A stretch of DNA of 64,000 nucleotides, taken from assembly GCA_028692875.1 (NCBI GenBank), contig JAQUWL010000005.1, forward strand, positions 1 through 64,000. The letters run 5' to 3'. Shown in pieces: positions 25,477 to 35,377 of this stretch. Under the pieces are notes generated by a model. It ran no database searches, was not told where the DNA came from, and was given only the letters and a program-made list of their open reading frames with translations. A program made the position numbers and the translations under genes. Source of the DNA: Sulfurospirillaceae bacterium (GTDB lineage Bacteria > Campylobacterota > Campylobacteria > Campylobacterales > Sulfurospirillaceae). How positions within the stretch are numbered: the stretch's first letter is position 1; the number at the start of each line of letters is the position of its first letter.

Positions 25477-26668
25477 TACTATCTCCAACATTGAGATGGG
25501 AACCAATTTTGTTATTTAACTTTCTCAAATCGGCAATAGAAATATTATATTTTTTGGAAATTGACTCAACTGTATCACCATGTTTAACTGTATGGTTTTG
25601 TGCTTTTTTGCTTAGCACAGGAATAATCAATTTTGTATTTGGTCGTAAGCGAATTGTTTTCATATCGTTTTGCTCTTTAATGTCATTGAGCGAAACACCA
25701 TATTTTTTAGCAATGGTGGCTAAGGACTCTTTATGTTTCACTGTATGCACAAAATACTTGCCAACATTCTTGGTAACATCAAATTTTTGGGCAAAAACCA
25801 CCTGTTTATCATAAGGAATGTAAATATAATTATCCTTACCATAAGGTGGAACAAAAGAGTATTTTAGGTGAACATTATAGGACCTTAGCTCCTTGAGCGA
25901 AACTCCTATGCTTTGAGCAATATCCTCCAAGGAGGCTCCCGCTTGAACATTTACTTTAAGAAATGTGAAACTACTGCCTCGATTTAAAAAATGTTCCGAC
26001 TCATTTTCTAACATCAAATCAGAATTGTTTGATAGATATTCCATCGTGACGATTTTTCGAACAAAATGCCTGCTCTCTCTTGGTATATACTTTTTCTTTT
26101 CATCCAATAAGACATTTAGATTGTCGGTTCCTGCTTTTGCTATTGCCTTTCTAAGAGCACCCTCTCCACAGTTGTAAGCAATCGCAACTAAATACCATTT
26201 GCCAAACATGCTGTAAAGATTTTTTATATATTTTATTGCTGCCTCGGTTGATTTTATAGGATCACGCCTCTCATCAACATAATCATCTATTCTCAATCCA
26301 TAAAGTTTTGCGGTATAAGGCATAAACTGCCATAGTCCTGAAGCTTTTGCTGAAGAGTAAGCTGTTGGCTTAAAATTTGACTCCACCATCGCCATGTACA
26401 AAAAGCCATCTGGGATACCTGATTCTCTAATCATTTTTCGTAAAAAAGGAACAAATCTATAGCCATTTTCCAATATCTGAAGAAAGTGTTTTGTTTTATA
26501 CTCGTCCATCCCCTCCTTCATAGACAAAAAAATTGAATCTTTTAAAAAAGAGGTGTGAATATCAAAACTTCTGAGTGCTTGAGCCTGTTTTTGGTAGTTG
26601 TTACCTGAAGCTAAAAATGCATACAAACCCTGGTAAAGCATAATAAGAATTACTACAATCCTCAGCAT
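25454..26668 (-). CDS. mltD: Membrane-bound lytic transglycosylase D with LysM repeats
   Basis: A 404-residue periplasmic enzyme. After a signal peptide, the SLT domain (about 75-200) has the catalytic Glu in MAMVESNFKP, ASGLWQFMP and AYNCGEGA. Three LysM-type repeats follow (about 240, 300 and 360). It overlaps tatD by seven bases and rlpA at its 3' end; together these form a peptidoglycan-remodelling pair. Confidence 0.9.
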   Translation of the reverse strand: MLRIVVILIMLYQGLYAFLASGNNYQKQAQALRSFDIHTSFLKDSIFLSMKEGMDEYKTKHFLQILENGYRFVPFLRKMIRESGIPDGFLYMAMVESNFKPTAYSSAKASGLWQFMPYTAKLYGLRIDDYVDERRDPIKSTEAAIKYIKNLYSMFGKWYLVAIAYNCGEGALRKAIAKAGTDNLNVLLDEKKKYIPRESRHFVRKIVTMEYLSNNSDLMLENESEHFLNRGSSFTFLKVNVQAGASLEDIAQSIGVSLKELRSYNVHLKYSFVPPYGKDNYIYIPYDKQVVFAQKFDVTKNVGKYFVHTVKHKESLATIAKKYGVSLNDIKEQNDMKTIRLRPNTKLIIPVLSKKAQNHTVKHGDTVESISKKYNISIADLRKLNNKIGSHLNVGDSIVIAKIY

Positions 26669-27495
26669 TTTTCTCCCTTAAAATTAAAATAATTATTTAG
26701 TTTATCTTGTTTCGTCTTTGTAAATTCTTTAAAAAGAGACATCGCATTTTTAGTGGTTATGTTACATACATCCTCCGCAGACATGTCTAGTGTTTGAGCT
26801 ATTTTTTCTACCACAAGGACCGTATACGCTGGTTCATTGCGCTCACCCCTGTGTGGCGTTGGAGAAAGATAAGGTCCATCTGTTTCAATAAGTAACTTTT
26901 CAAGAGGAATTTTTGGCAATATCTCTACCAATTTTTTGGCATTCTTAAATGTAACAACTCCCCCTATACCAAAGTAAAATCCCTTATCTGCCAAATCAAG
27001 CAGATGTTCCGAAGCATTGTAGCAATGGAGCACTCCGCCCACCTCGCCAGCTTGCTCATCTAATAGAACTTTTTTACTATCATCATTTGCATCTCGGATA
27101 TGTACAATCAGAGGCTTTTTAAGCTCTTTTGCAAGCCTTACATGTAGAGAAAAAACTCTTTTTTGTGCCTCTTTCTCAACGCTTTGCTCATCAGCATCCT
27201 CGGGAAGCCTAGAGTAGTCAAGTCCACACTCGCCAATAGCAATACACTTCTCATCCTTTGCAAATTCACGCAAAACAGACTCATTGTACTGCAAATGATG
27301 ATATGGATGAATACCAACAGCAAAATATATATTGGAGTATAAATGAGCAATAGTCCTCGCTCTTTGTATGTCATTTATATCTGCTGCGGGAATTAAAATT
27401 CCTGCCACGCCACTCTCTTGTGCACGTTTCAAAACTTTATCTAAATCTTCTTCATACTGTTTGTCGTCAAGATGACAATGCGTGTCAATAATCAT
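26662..27495 (-). CDS. tatD: TatD-family metal-dependent hydrolase (DNase)
   Basis: A 277-residue TIM-barrel hydrolase with the metal motif DTHCHLDD at residue 3, GECGLDY (about 92), HIRDA, HCYNA and ETDGPYL. TatD enzymes are 3'-5' exonucleases acting on DNA and RNA. It lies eight bases downstream of the REC-REC-GGDEF regulator. Confidence 0.92.
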   Translation of the reverse strand: MIIDTHCHLDDKQYEEDLDKVLKRAQESGVAGILIPAADINDIQRARTIAHLYSNIYFAVGIHPYHHLQYNESVLREFAKDEKCIAIGECGLDYSRLPEDADEQSVEKEAQKRVFSLHVRLAKELKKPLIVHIRDANDDSKKVLLDEQAGEVGGVLHCYNASEHLLDLADKGFYFGIGGVVTFKNAKKLVEILPKIPLEKLLIETDGPYLSPTPHRGERNEPAYTVLVVEKIAQTLDMSAEDVCNITTKNAMSLFKEFTKTKQDKLNNYFNFKGEKC

Positions 27496-27503
27496 CTTTT
27501 TCT

Positions 27504-28766
27504 CTATTGGAATGCTATTTCAACTCTATTTCTGCCATTTTCTTTGGCAGCATAAAGTGCATCATCTGCTTTTCTTATAGCATCTTCTACTGTTTTGCTC
27601 TGTTCATCAAAAGATATTCCTATGGAAACTGTAAATAAAACCTCATTTTTATCTCTTAAAACTATTTTCTCTGAAGCGATTTTGGCTCTAAGTTTAACAA
27701 AAAATTCCATAGCGTCATTTTGCCCAATATCTTTTAAAACCACACAAAACTCCTCGCCACCAAAACGAGCAATCAAGTCACTGCCTTTTGTATTTTTGCG
27801 TAAAATATCCGCCACGGCACAAATGACTTTGTCTCCTGCATCGTGTCCAAAAGCATCATTAATATTTTTAAATTTATCAATATCAATCATCGCCACAGCA
27901 AAAGACTCTTTTCTCTTTTTGGCGTTAGAAAAATAGGCCAAAGTCTCTCTTAAAAAAAATCTGCGGTTTGGAAGATTGGTTAAAAAATCCGAATTTGCCA
28001 TTTTTTCGATAGTTTCTATATACTCTATCGATTCTATAGAGTTGTTAAGTCTGCATATCAACTCTTCTTGAGTAAAAGGCTTGTTTATAAAATCATTGGC
28101 ACCATTTTTCAAAAACTTAGCCGATATCAACTCTGCATTACTAGAGGTCATGGCTATCACGGAAAGTCTGTTTTTTGAGTATTTTTTTCGCACCTCTTTG
28201 GTAAGCTCCAATCCATCAATAACAGGCATATTAAAATCGGTTAAAATAAGTTTGATATCTGGGTTACTGTTTAAAAAAGAGAGTGCTTCCTCGCCATGTG
28301 CGGCAACAAAAACTTGAAACATTTGTCTTTGTAAAAACTTCTTAATAGCAGAACGTGTCGAAATAGAGTCATCAACAATCATTACTTTCGTTTGACGATT
28401 TTTATAGAGCCTATCAATTAAAGTAAAGACATAATTTACATCGTCAATATTTCCCTTAAAAACATAATCTATAATATCTTTTTTTAAAATACTCTCCCTC
28501 GTCTCTTGATCCATGCTACCAGTTAAAACTATTGATGGAACTTTATGCTCAATCATATAATCTACAACCTCGCCATTTGGAGCATCTGGAAGATTCAGAT
28601 CAAGGAGTGCTAAAAAATACTCATTTCCAGCATCAATAAATTCAACCGCCTCATTAAGCGAATGAGCTATGTCTACATTAAAAATTAAATTTGACTCCAT
28701 CTTTTTAGCCAAAAGCTTAGATAAAGCCTTGTTGTCTTCTACGATTAAAATTTTTTCTTCCAACAT
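27504..28766 (-). CDS. REC-REC-GGDEF response regulator, CbrR-like diguanylate cyclase
   Basis: A 420-residue protein with two receiver domains (about 5-118 and 128-243) and a GGDEF domain (about 255-418). Both receivers keep the phospho-acceptor Asp (LALLDLNLPD and LILTDFNMP). The catalytic motif is GGEEF, so cyclic-di-GMP synthesis is expected. The inhibitory I-site RxxD, five residues upstream, reads KGSD and is therefore absent. Position next to tatD and recN matches Campylobacter CbrR, which as I recall has this architecture and affects bile resistance. Confidence 0.85.
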   Translation of the reverse strand: MLEEKILIVEDNKALSKLLAKKMESNLIFNVDIAHSLNEAVEFIDAGNEYFLALLDLNLPDAPNGEVVDYMIEHKVPSIVLTGSMDQETRESILKKDIIDYVFKGNIDDVNYVFTLIDRLYKNRQTKVMIVDDSISTRSAIKKFLQRQMFQVFVAAHGEEALSFLNSNPDIKLILTDFNMPVIDGLELTKEVRKKYSKNRLSVIAMTSSNAELISAKFLKNGANDFINKPFTQEELICRLNNSIESIEYIETIEKMANSDFLTNLPNRRFFLRETLAYFSNAKKRKESFAVAMIDIDKFKNINDAFGHDAGDKVICAVADILRKNTKGSDLIARFGGEEFCVVLKDIGQNDAMEFFVKLRAKIASEKIVLRDKNEVLFTVSIGISFDEQSKTVEDAIRKADDALYAAKENGRNRVEIAFQ

Positions 28767-28797
28767 TTAATCCTCAATTCTTTACATGTATAAAAAG

Positions 28798-28803
28798 ATT
28801 CTA
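28798..28803 (-). promoter_or_regulatory. -10 element of the CbrR-like gene
   Basis: TAGAAT on the minus strand lies about 32 bases before the start at 28766. TACATGTA (28783-28790) lies between it and the GAGG ribosome site, in the likely leader. Confidence 0.4.
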
Positions 28804-28923
28804 GCATAAAAACATGGGAAATTTTATAAAAGAAATGATTGGTCGAACCTTTATAACCACCACAAAAAAATATTTATCGATAATTAAAGAGAATCACTCA
28901 CATCTAAAACGTAAATAGTAACA

Positions 28924-28959
28924 ATGTCTGTAATTCCTGTAGTAAAAATTTTCAGACAT
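28924..28959 (-). terminator. Inverted repeat just after recN, possible terminator
   Basis: ATGTCTG (28924-28930) and CAGACAT (28953-28959) form a 7-base stem immediately after the recN stop. No T tract follows, so termination is doubtful. The rest of the 194-base gap has only the downstream promoter. Confidence 0.35.
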
Positions 28960-28960
28960 C

Positions 28961-30505
28961 TTACAAATCCCTACTTGCCAAAAGTGTTTTTGCAAATCGT
29001 GTCGCCTCTTCGCTGACATGTTCGCCACTTACCATTCGAGCTAGCTCGACAACACGTTGTGTTTCATTCAAGAGTTTAACCGAGCTTTCGCCCTCACTAC
29101 TTTTTTCTATGCAATAGTGCAAATCCGCCAAAGAGGAGAGTTGTGGCTGATGAGAGATGGCAAAAATTTGGTATTTTTTAGAGAGTTTCTTAAGAACTTT
29201 AGCTACGCTCATAGACTCCTTGCCACTAAGGTTTGCATCTATCTCATCAAGAATTAGCACACCTTTTTCGCTTGAGAGCAAAAGGTCATTTTGTGTAGCT
29301 ATCAAGGCAAGTCTTAGTCTGTTATATTCTCCTGAGCTAAGTTTTTTAACATCAATGGCTCCAAGCTCAACACGCAAACTGTCGCAACCTAACTCAAACA
29401 TAGGAACTTCGTCCAAATACAACTCAATATTGTTCATATACAGTTGAGCTAGGTATTGATTTATTTTATCCATCAGCAAAGGCATGGCATTTTGACGTCG
29501 CTTTGTCAAAATCAAAGCACGCTCGCTTAGCGAAACATATAAAGATGTTACTTTTTTTTGTAAACCCTCTTTTTCAAAACTAAGATTTTCATATCCTTTA
29601 AGCTCTTCTTCTTTGGTTTTTTTATGTGCCAAAGCTAGCTCAATAGAGCCGTATCTTTTTTTTAGAGATGCTAGCTTTTCGATACGCTCCAAAAGCTCTT
29701 CTATATTGATATCTTCTAGCTCTCCTAGCTTTTCGCTCTCTTTTTCAAAAATAGCCCTAAGCTCATTCATCGCCTCATCAAAAAAAGCACTTCCTTTCTC
29801 CATCAAACGCAAAGCATCACAAACACTTGACTCAATAGAAAAAATAGCGCTAGCACTAGCAATGGCTTGTTCAAGTTTCTCTTTTTTTGATAATGTTTTT
29901 TTAAATGACATAAGCTCTTCATCTTCGCCTATTTTTGGGGATATCTCATCTATTTTTGATATTTCAAAACGTGCAAACTCTTTAAGTTCTTCTATCTTTT
30001 GCTCTTTACATGTAAGATCATCTAGTTGAGCTTCAAGTTCTTCAAAAAAAGAAAACTCCTCTTTAAATCTCTCTACCTCCTCTACATGTAAAGAATTTTC
30101 TTTAAAACATAATGCGTCCAAAAGAGCCAAAAGTTTGCTATTTTCAAACTCTGAACCATCTTTAACAGATAGGTAATTTACATATGTTTTTGAAATATCC
30201 ACCATTGTTTTTCTTGAGACATTTTGAGCATTTACAAAATAACGAGCGCTCTTTCCCTTGAGCATTTTAAGTACGGTTGGGCTGTCTTTTTCTATACCAA
30301 AAGGCTCTACATCAATCTCCTCTTCAAGTGTTGCCTCAACTACGTCAGCATAGGCATCGACATAACCAAACAGAGAAAGAAGTGCTTGCATAAAAACAGA
30401 TTTTCCAGCGCCACTAGGTCCTGTAAAAGCTATCAGCCCCCCAGAAAAGAAGAGTTCACACTCTTTAAAAGAGAGGTGATTTTTGAGATAGAGTCGCTCT
30501 ATCAT
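28961..30505 (-). CDS. recN: DNA repair protein RecN
   Basis: A 514-residue SMC-like ATPase in double-strand break repair. Walker A is GPSGAGKS near residue 30, a long coiled-coil middle follows, then the LSSGEYNRLRLAL signature and LILDEIDANLSG Walker B. It is slightly shorter than the roughly 550-residue E. coli protein, as is usual in this phylum. It overlaps nadK by four bases. Confidence 0.93.
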   Translation of the reverse strand: MIERLYLKNHLSFKECELFFSGGLIAFTGPSGAGKSVFMQALLSLFGYVDAYADVVEATLEEEIDVEPFGIEKDSPTVLKMLKGKSARYFVNAQNVSRKTMVDISKTYVNYLSVKDGSEFENSKLLALLDALCFKENSLHVEEVERFKEEFSFFEELEAQLDDLTCKEQKIEELKEFARFEISKIDEISPKIGEDEELMSFKKTLSKKEKLEQAIASASAIFSIESSVCDALRLMEKGSAFFDEAMNELRAIFEKESEKLGELEDINIEELLERIEKLASLKKRYGSIELALAHKKTKEEELKGYENLSFEKEGLQKKVTSLYVSLSERALILTKRRQNAMPLLMDKINQYLAQLYMNNIELYLDEVPMFELGCDSLRVELGAIDVKKLSSGEYNRLRLALIATQNDLLLSSEKGVLILDEIDANLSGKESMSVAKVLKKLSKKYQIFAISHQPQLSSLADLHYCIEKSSEGESSVKLLNETQRVVELARMVSGEHVSEEATRFAKTLLASRDL

Positions 30506-31377
30506 TTGCTTCCCCAGCGCAATTTTTCCTTAAGAACATCAAAATAATCCCCATCTAATTCTTGAATCAATTTAACACTTTGCGGGGAAACTCGCACCTC
30601 AATAGAATCAAAATCCTGCATATCATAAGTATCTTGCCCATCAATAACAACAACATTGTTCTCTTTGCTGGTAAATTCTAGCTCAAAGTCTCCAGGCAAA
30701 ACCAATGGACGCTGAGTTAATGAGTGAGGGCAAACAGGTGTTAAAATAAGAGCTTTTGTCAAAGGATAAATGATAGGACCGCCAGCAGATAAGTTATAAG
30801 CAGTAGAGCCTGTTGGTGTTGAGACAATCAACCCATCTCCATAATAAGAGTTAAACAGATTGCCAAAAGCATACGCATCTATCGTTGTCATTCCTGATAT
30901 TTTTGGTCTAGTTATAACCATATCGTTAAATGCAAAAATTACCTCTTTTGAGCTACCGCTAACCAACGATACTTCAAGCATAATTCTTTTGTCTATTCGA
31001 TATTTTTCTTTAAAAATTTTATCTATAAAAGTGGTTATTTCGTCAGTTCTGATATTTGTTAAAAAACCAAGTTGACCAGCGTGGATTCCCAAGATAGGCT
31101 TATTGTAGCTAAAACTTCTACGACACAATGAGATAAGCGTGCCATCTCCACCTAGGGAGATTAGAAAATCACTCTGCTTGCACATTGTCTCAAAAGGCAC
31201 ACCATCGCACCCCAAAAGTCTTGCACTCTGCTCATCTACCATCAAACAAGCACCGTTTTTTTCGATAGCACTCTTTATGGCAAGATAGTGTCTATCTAGG
31301 GATACGCCTTTGGGTTTTATAACCAATCCAACGTGCTTAAAAGAGTCTATTTTTTGCATTTTTTCTGTTGTTTTCAT
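30502..31377 (-). CDS. nadK: NAD kinase
   Basis: A 291-residue enzyme phosphorylating NAD to NADP. The GGDGT motif lies in SLGGDGTLIS (about 93-102), and the NE/D-type and substrate segments (STPTGSTAYNLSAGGP) are present. It heads the minus-strand run recN-nadK; aspS is divergent. Confidence 0.94.
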   Translation of the reverse strand: MKTTEKMQKIDSFKHVGLVIKPKGVSLDRHYLAIKSAIEKNGACLMVDEQSARLLGCDGVPFETMCKQSDFLISLGGDGTLISLCRRSFSYNKPILGIHAGQLGFLTNIRTDEITTFIDKIFKEKYRIDKRIMLEVSLVSGSSKEVIFAFNDMVITRPKISGMTTIDAYAFGNLFNSYYGDGLIVSTPTGSTAYNLSAGGPIIYPLTKALILTPVCPHSLTQRPLVLPGDFELEFTSKENNVVVIDGQDTYDMQDFDSIEVRVSPQSVKLIQELDGDYFDVLKEKLRWGSK

Positions 31378-31473
31378 AGTGAAAAATTCTATCTTTTATT
31401 TCATTAAGTGTAGCTCAAAAATATAAATCAATAGACAAAAACACCATAAAGGAAAGTATGAATTCTTTTTTGC

Positions 31474-31479
31474 TATACT
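31474..31479 (+). promoter_or_regulatory. -10 element of the aspS-adk unit
   Basis: TATACT preceded by a T-rich stretch lies 39 bases before the TTG start of aspS. Confidence 0.5.
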
Positions 31480-31517
31480 AAAGCTTTTAAAAACCAACAG
31501 ACATAGGAATTACGGCA

Positions 31518-33266
31518 TTGAGAAGTCATTATTGTACAGAAATTAACGAAAACAATATCGGAGAAGTGGTCGAGGTTTGCGGATGGACCAACAACCATAG
31601 AGACCATGGTGGGGTTATATTTATTGATTTGAGAGATAAAACTGGGCTAGTTCAGCTTGTGTGCGACCCAGCAGATAGCGTATCGGCACACACGATAGCC
31701 TCACATGTAAGAGATGAGTTTGTCTTAAGAGCAAAAGGGCGAATAAGAGCCAGAGGCGAAGGACTTGAAAATCCACGTCTTAAAACAGGCAAAATAGAGA
31801 TAGTTGTGGATGAGCTAATAGTTGAAAATGAAAGCGAAACTGTTCCTTTTGTGATTGGTGATAATAATGTCGGCGAAGATGTTCGCCTTAAGTACAGATA
31901 TCTTGACCTTAGAAATCCCAAAGCTTATGAGATTTTCAAACTAAGAAGCAAAGCTACTGTTGCGGTTAGAAACTCTTTGGATGCACAAGGATTTTTAGAG
32001 GTAGAAACTCCGATATTGACCAAATCCACCCCAGAGGGAGCACGTGATTATCTAGTGCCAAGCCGTGTACACAATGGCGAGTTTTACGCACTTCCTCAAT
32101 CTCCTCAACTATTTAAACAACTTTTGATGTGCGCTGGATTTGATAGATATTTTCAAGTGGCAAAATGCTTTCGTGATGAAGATTTAAGAGCTGACCGTCA
32201 ACCAGAATTTACGCAAATTGATATCGAGATGAGCTTTTGCGACCAAGAAGATGTTATGAAGGTCACTGAAAACTTATTAAAAGATGTCTTTAAAGCATGT
32301 GGACATGAGATTCAAACACCATTTAACCGTATTAGATACAAAGATGCTATGGAAAAATATGGTAGCGACAAACCGGATTTGCGTTACGACTTAAGCATGA
32401 TTGACGTTATTGATATCTTTTCCAACTGCACCAACGCAATCTTTAGCAATATCGCAAAAGACTCTAAGAAAAACCGCATTAAAGCACTCAAAGTTCCAAA
32501 TGGCGACAATATATTTTCAAAACGACAAATGCAAGGTTTTGAAGAGTATGTTAGAAAATTCGGTGCTTCTGGACTAGGCTACTTCCAAATGAAAGAAGAT
32601 GGGCTAAAAGGACCTTTGACAAAGTTTTTTAGCGAAGAAGATATTCAACGAATTGTTGACGTAGCCGACCTACATGTAGGAGATGCTATCTTCTTTGGAG
32701 CTGGCGAGAAAAAGCTTGTTCTAGACTACATGGGACGCTTTAGAATCTTTTTAGCCGAGCAGATGAATATAATACCTAAAGATGTTTTTGAGTTTTTATG
32801 GGTTGTCGATTTTGAGATGTTTGAGGTTGAAGAGGGCAAGATAAAAGCACTTCATCACCCTTTTACAATGCCTAAAGATATTGACAATACGCCAATTGAC
32901 GAAATGGAATCAATCGCTTATGACGTGGTTTTAAATGGTGTTGAGCTTGGTGGAGGTAGTATCAGAATTCACAAAAAAGAGATTCAACAAAAAGTCTTTA
33001 ACCTTTTGGGCATCAGCGATGAAGAGGCTCACGAAAAATTTGAATTTTTACTTGATGCACTAAAATACGGTGCACCGCCACATGGTGGTTTGGCATTAGG
33101 ACTAGACAGACTAATGATGCTAATAACCAAAAGCGATAGTATTCGTGATGTTATTGCGTTTCCTAAAACACAAAAAGCACAATGTCTTCTTACAAGAGCT
33201 CCTAGCGCAGTTGAAAACGACCAACTAAGAGATCTTGGCATTAGAATCAGAGAAAAAAAATCATAA
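31518..33266 (+). CDS. aspS: Aspartyl-tRNA synthetase (probably non-discriminating type)
   Basis: A 582-residue class IIb synthetase with an N-terminal OB anticodon domain ([19 protein letters not shown]), motif 2 [18 protein letters not shown] and motif 3 GLALGLDRL. The start is a TTG at 31518, with AGGA about nine bases upstream; there is no upstream ATG in frame and the protein begins at the usual place. Many epsilonproteobacteria use AspS that also charges tRNA-Asn, with GatCAB; that cannot be decided here. Confidence 0.96.
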   Translation: MRSHYCTEINENNIGEVVEVCGWTNNHRDHGGVIFIDLRDKTGLVQLVCDPADSVSAHTIASHVRDEFVLRAKGRIRARGEGLENPRLKTGKIEIVVDELIVENESETVPFVIGDNNVGEDVRLKYRYLDLRNPKAYEIFKLRSKATVAVRNSLDAQGFLEVETPILTKSTPEGARDYLVPSRVHNGEFYALPQSPQLFKQLLMCAGFDRYFQVAKCFRDEDLRADRQPEFTQIDIEMSFCDQEDVMKVTENLLKDVFKACGHEIQTPFNRIRYKDAMEKYGSDKPDLRYDLSMIDVIDIFSNCTNAIFSNIAKDSKKNRIKALKVPNGDNIFSKRQMQGFEEYVRKFGASGLGYFQMKEDGLKGPLTKFFSEEDIQRIVDVADLHVGDAIFFGAGEKKLVLDYMGRFRIFLAEQMNIIPKDVFEFLWVVDFEMFEVEEGKIKALHHPFTMPKDIDNTPIDEMESIAYDVVLNGVELGGGSIRIHKKEIQQKVFNLLGISDEEAHEKFEFLLDALKYGAPPHGGLALGLDRLMMLITKSDSIRDVIAFPKTQKAQCLLTRAPSAVENDQLRDLGIRIREKKS

Positions 33267-33286
33267 TAAAAGGGAGTGTGGGGATT

Positions 33287-33859
33287 ATGAAAAAACTATT
33301 TTTAGTTATTGGAGCACCAGGAAGTGGCAAAACAACGGACGCTAGTCTTATAGCCGAAAAAAATAGCGATACGATTGCACATTACTCAACAGGCGAATTG
33401 CTTAGAGATGAAGTGGCTAGCGGAAGTGAGCTTGGTAAAACGATTGACTCTTATGTGAGTGCGGGCAACCTAGTTCCGCTAAATATTGTTATCAATACCA
33501 TTGTTAGTGCTATTAAAAATAGTCCAAAAAACGTCATTTTGATTGATGGCTTTCCACGCTCAGATGAACAGATGAGAGCACTGGATGAGATTTTACAAAC
33601 AGAAAAATCAGTCAATCTTGTTTCTGTTGTCGAAGTTGAAGTTAGCGAGCAAGTAGCATGTGATAGAGTTTTGGGTCGTGCACGTGGTGCTGACGACAAC
33701 GTAGAAGTGTTTAAAAACCGCATGAAAGTCTATACTGCCCCATTAGCTAGCATCCAATCATTTTATGAGAGTAAAAAATTACTACATAAAATCAATGGAG
33801 AAAGAACGATTGATGAAATCGTCAACGATATGGAAGCTTATATCAAAAGTCAAATCTAA
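33287..33859 (+). CDS. adk: Adenylate kinase
   Basis: A 190-residue nucleoside monophosphate kinase (ATP + AMP to 2 ADP) with GAPGSGKTT at about 9-17 and [11 protein letters not shown]. The LID is short, as in Campylobacterota. The ATG at 33287 is preferred over the GTG at 33278, which would sit almost on top of the AGGGAG ribosome site at 33271-33276. Confidence 0.93.
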   Translation: MKKLFLVIGAPGSGKTTDASLIAEKNSDTIAHYSTGELLRDEVASGSELGKTIDSYVSAGNLVPLNIVINTIVSAIKNSPKNVILIDGFPRSDEQMRALDEILQTEKSVNLVSVVEVEVSEQVACDRVLGRARGADDNVEVFKNRMKVYTAPLASIQSFYESKKLLHKINGERTIDEIVNDMEAYIKSQI

Positions 33860-33867
33860 ACTATTTG

Positions 33868-33887
33868 CCCTGCTTTTTTAAGCGGGG
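33868..33887. terminator. Hairpin between convergent adk and amidase genes
   Basis: CCCTGCTT, loop TTTT, AAGCGGGG forms an 8-base stem with one G-T pair. It lies nine bases after the adk stop. There is no downstream T tract on either strand, so it may be a weak or bidirectional terminator. Confidence 0.45.
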
Positions 33888-33904
33888 TGCTCTTACATGT
33901 AAAG

Positions 33905-35377
33905 CTAGTTTTTTAAAAAATAACTCTCAATTCCCTCAGCTATACCTTCCGCCAAAAGCTTCTGGTACTGCATATTTGTCATTCTCTCAGCCTCTGTCGG
34001 ATTTGTTATATAGCCTATTTCTGCCAAAATCGAGGGCATTTGTGCTCCAACCAAAACCCAAAAAGGTGCTTCTCTTACACCGCCATCCACAACATCATAT
34101 TTTGTCCTAAGGCTTTTTAAAACTTCTCGGTGTATGTCGATAGCAGCCTTATTTGAGGCAACGATTTTGCTATTGTTAAATACATTCAAATAGGTCTCTT
34201 TGGCATAAAAATTCATCTCGTCCAAATCCGACTTATTCTCAAGTGCTGCAACATTCTTGGAGCGATTTGACCTATCTGGAGAGAGAAAAAATGTCTCAAT
34301 TCCTTTCATAGACAACACTTTGCTCTCATTTGGGGCAGCATTTGCATGTATAGACACAAACATATCAGCATTTTTATCATTTGCCAATTTTGTTCTATCT
34401 CTCAAATTTATAGAGGTGTCATTTTTGCGAGTATAAAAAACTTTGAAACCATTTTTCTCCAAAATATTTCCAACTTTAAGTGCTACTTGAAGCACCACTT
34501 TTTTTTCCATAGTTTTCCTGTATCCAACCGCACCCGCATCTTTACCACCATGTCCAGCATCCAAAACGATGATTCTACTTCGCTTTGGAGTGTCTAAGAC
34601 TACTGGTTTTTCCTCTTTTTTTACGGCAATATCTTCCTTTTTTTGCAAAACCAAATCAGAATGCTTTCCAAAGATAATATTTATTCTGTTGTCATTTACA
34701 TACAAAGGCGACTCGACTTTTTTTGTTGATTCCAATACTACCCTAATGTACTCTTTGTTGTATTGAGCTATTTTTATACTTTTATATATTGGCGGAACAG
34801 AGAGTTTTGGCTCACTCAATAAAATTGCCGGAATATCATAAACTTGACGATAACTATTTTCGTTTTTGAGAACCAAAGCTTTTACTTTGTCTTTATCTAT
34901 TTTGGCGTTAAATTCCATAACAAGTTCGTTAGCGTTGATTTTAATACCTTGCATACGTGCCTTAAACTCGGACTCTTTTGGGAAAAAAGGCTCTTTTTTG
35001 TCTTCTTCTCGCTTAAAAATATTCTTATTATTTTTTGAAATGAATTCTTTTTTTAATTTATCGGAAGATGTATGTGGTTTTTTAAGCTCTTTTTCAACCA
35101 AAAAGAGCTCTTTTTCATAATTTGAGCCACCCATATGAAGTATTTTAGAGGTTGAAACCAATCTTTTTAGAGTTTCATACCTAAGCTCATTATCTCCAGA
35201 AATAATTGATTTTATATATATATTTTGCAATCCATGATAGATTCTAAGTGTTTCATCATTGGACGCACGAGAAATCTCAGCATCATAACGCTTAAGCATC
35301 TTGAGAGACTCAGCATCGGCTAAAAGAGTTGTCGCCAACAAAAACAATAAAACCGATATTTTAACTATTTTCTCCAT
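33905..35377 (-). CDS. N-acetylmuramoyl-L-alanine amidase (AMIN + Amidase_3)
   Basis: A 490-residue exported zinc amidase that separates daughter cells. A signal peptide and an alpha-helical region (to about 120) precede an AMIN-like beta domain (about 140-235), a Lys-rich linker and the Amidase_3 domain (about 265-488) with zinc ligands in DAGHGG, EKKVVL, SIHANA and AEIGY. It resembles AmiA of Campylobacter and Helicobacter in context. It overlaps the upstream gene by 17 bases. FtsEX and the LytM protein at 40.9-43.6 kb are likely activators of such an enzyme. Confidence 0.9.
   Translation of the reverse strand: MEKIVKISVLLFLLATTLLADAESLKMLKRYDAEISRASNDETLRIYHGLQNIYIKSIISGDNELRYETLKRLVSTSKILHMGGSNYEKELFLVEKELKKPHTSSDKLKKEFISKNNKNIFKREEDKKEPFFPKESEFKARMQGIKINANELVMEFNAKIDKDKVKALVLKNENSYRQVYDIPAILLSEPKLSVPPIYKSIKIAQYNKEYIRVVLESTKKVESPLYVNDNRINIIFGKHSDLVLQKKEDIAVKKEEKPVVLDTPKRSRIIVLDAGHGGKDAGAVGYRKTMEKKVVLQVALKVGNILEKNGFKVFYTRKNDTSINLRDRTKLANDKNADMFVSIHANAAPNESKVLSMKGIETFFLSPDRSNRSKNVAALENKSDLDEMNFYAKETYLNVFNNSKIVASNKAAIDIHREVLKSLRTKYDVVDGGVREAPFWVLVGAQMPSILAEIGYITNPTEAERMTNMQYQKLLAEGIAEGIESYFLKN

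Noticed and set aside
28783-28790. TACATGTA as a local operator for the CbrR-like gene
   Set aside because: The same octamer occurs at least 21 times in the window, mostly inside genes, so position here carries little weight.
29613-30029. Plus-strand ORF of 138 codons opposite recN
   Set aside because: Its Ser-rich product is the antisense image of the recN coiled coil.
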